Shown: piece by piece, positions 5,210 through 5,928 of the stretch
How positions within the stretch are numbered: position 1 is the first letter of the stretch
Layout: every line of letters starts with the position of its first letter
DNA from: CAZWSE01 sp964636575
Lineage (GTDB): Bacteria; Pseudomonadota; Alphaproteobacteria; Rhodobacterales; Rhodobacteraceae
Direction of reading: 5' to 3'
NCBI GenBank assembly: GCA_964636575.1
Contig: CAZWSE010000149.1
Span: 1-5,928 of the forward strand
DNA length: 5,928 nt
Translations under genes and position numbers: made by a program
The notes under the pieces: model-generated
The model's database searches: none
What the model was told of the DNA's origin: nothing
What the model saw: only the letters and a program-made list of their open reading frames with translations

Positions 5210-5928
5210 ATGACATCTACACCAACGCCCCCTACAGCTCCCGACACGTCGTCCCGCGCCCTGATGGGCTGGCTGTGGCGCAACTATTTGCACAAGCACG
5301 TCGGCTTGTTGATGGTGGCGGTGGTCTTCATGATCCTCGAAGGGTCCATGCTGGGCGCACTCAGCTATATGATGCAGCCCATGTTCGATCAGGTCTTTGT
5401 GGCAGGTGATCGCGGCGCTTTGGGCTGGGTTGCTGTTGGAATTCTGGGCATCTTTTGTGTGCGGGCCGTCGCTGGGGTCGTGCAAAAAGTGCTGCTGACG
5501 CGCATCTCGCAAAGCACGGCGGCCGATCTACGGATCGACCTGCTGGAACAAATGATGAAACAAGATGCGGCTTTCCATCAGACCTATCCGCCAGGCTTTC
5601 TGGTGCAACGGGTTCAATCTGATGTAGATGCAGTCAATCAAGTCTGGCGGGCCGTCATCACAGGCGCAGGCCGCGATGCGATTGCGCTGGTAGTGCTTGT
5701 TGGGGTGGCGATCAGCGTCGACCTGACATGGGCGCTTCTGGCCTGTATCGGAACGCCCCTGCTCCTGCTGCCCGCGCTGACAGCGGCGCGCTATGTGCGC
5801 AAACAGGCCCGTGCGGCGCGCGATTTGGGGGCCACCCTCTCGACGCGATTGGATGAGGTCTTCCATGGTATCGTTCCAGTCAAACTGAACGGACTAGAAG
5901 ACTACCAGTTGGGCCAATACCGCGACCT
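5210..5928 (+). CDS. ABC exporter, N-terminal transmembrane domain (3' truncated by window edge)
   Basis: 239 codons of an ABC transporter of the MsbA-like half-transporter type, with the membrane domain first; the ATP-binding domain would follow outside the window. Visible: a short Pro/Thr-rich cytoplasmic tail (2-18), RALMGWLWRNYLHKH, first helix about 31-53 (VGLLMVAVVFMILEGSMLGALSY), then the family-typical MMQPMFDQVFVAGD (54-67), second helix about 71-93, the coupling-helix region with DLRIDLLEQMMKQDAAFH (106-123) and GFLVQRVQSDVDAV (129-142), third helix about 155-172 and fourth about 174-193, then a cytoplasmic segment with DEVFHGIVPVKLNGLE (215-230). Inferred role: ATP-driven export of a lipid, glycolipid or other hydrophobic molecule from the inner membrane; msbA itself cannot be claimed. 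ATG 5210 has no SD. An in-frame ATG at 5159 would add 17 residues, and ATG 5264 would remove 18; neither has an SD either. Confidence 0.9.
   Translation, partial: MTSTPTPPTAPDTSSRALMGWLWRNYLHKHVGLLMVAVVFMILEGSMLGALSYMMQPMFDQVFVAGDRGALGWVAVGILGIFCVRAVAGVVQKVLLTRISQSTAADLRIDLLEQMMKQDAAFHQTYPPGFLVQRVQSDVDAVNQVWRAVITGAGRDAIALVVLVGVAISVDLTWALLACIGTPLLLLPALTAARYVRKQARAARDLGATLSTRLDEVFHGIVPVKLNGLEDYQLGQYRD

Noticed and set aside
5098..5283. Upstream extension of the class-V aminotransferase to 465 aa
   Set aside because: The extra 62 residues are not family-like and would overlap the 5' end of the divergent ABC exporter gene; the conserved sequence begins at ATG 5097.
5528..5866. 112-codon minus-strand open frame
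   Set aside because: It is antisense to the ABC exporter membrane domain and its composition is typical of a GC-rich shadow frame.
1..5928. Novel defence, mobile or biosynthetic system, tRNA genes, IS elements or CRISPR array
   Set aside because: No transposase, integrase, nuclease, tandem spaced repeats, tRNA-like folds or terminal inverted repeats were found; all larger frames belong to well-known housekeeping or metabolic families.

Overview
The window looks like ordinary chromosomal DNA of an alphaproteobacterium, most likely a Rhodobacterales (Roseobacter-group) species. This rests on the recognisable style of the ValRS C-terminus, the two aminotransferases and the ABC exporter, moderately high GC by eye, and tightly packed genes with short gaps. 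It is an inference from protein character, not from a marker gene. I see no tRNA, rRNA, IS element, phage gene, CRISPR array or gene of obviously foreign composition.

Layout. (1) Bases 2-1282 (+): the last 426 codons of valS, the valine tRNA synthetase, cut off by the window edge. (2) 1302-1331: a perfect 10-bp hairpin terminator between convergent genes. (3) 1341-2129 (-): a 262-aa crotonase-fold (enoyl-CoA hydratase/isomerase family) enzyme. (4) 2216-2389 (-): a 57-codon gene, easily missed, with a strong ribosome binding site and a twin-arginine (Tat) signal-like N-terminus. (5) 2486-3580 (+): a 364-aa HisC-like PLP aminotransferase, divergent from the small Tat gene. (6) 3660-3872 (+): a 70-aa protein with two predicted membrane helices. 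(7) 3886-5097 (-): a 403-aa class-V PLP aminotransferase of the alanine/serine-glyoxylate type, convergent on the small membrane gene with only 13 bases between stop codons. (8) 5210 to the window end (+): the N-terminal membrane domain of an MsbA-like ABC exporter, divergent from the class-V aminotransferase.

How the genes fit together. There is no obvious single pathway: one translation enzyme, one acyl-CoA enzyme, two unrelated aminotransferases, one exporter and two small envelope proteins. The two possible co-transcribed pairs are the Tat peptide gene with the crotonase gene (86-base gap, although a candidate promoter lies in it) and the HisC-like gene with the small membrane gene (79-base gap). 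The most interesting regulatory structure is a pair of related 14-bp palindromic elements, 26 bp centre to centre, in the 112-base divergent gap 5098-5209, well placed to control both flanking genes. I do not see a convincing new multi-gene system. The items most worth following up are the small Tat gene, the paired palindromes and the 70-aa membrane protein.
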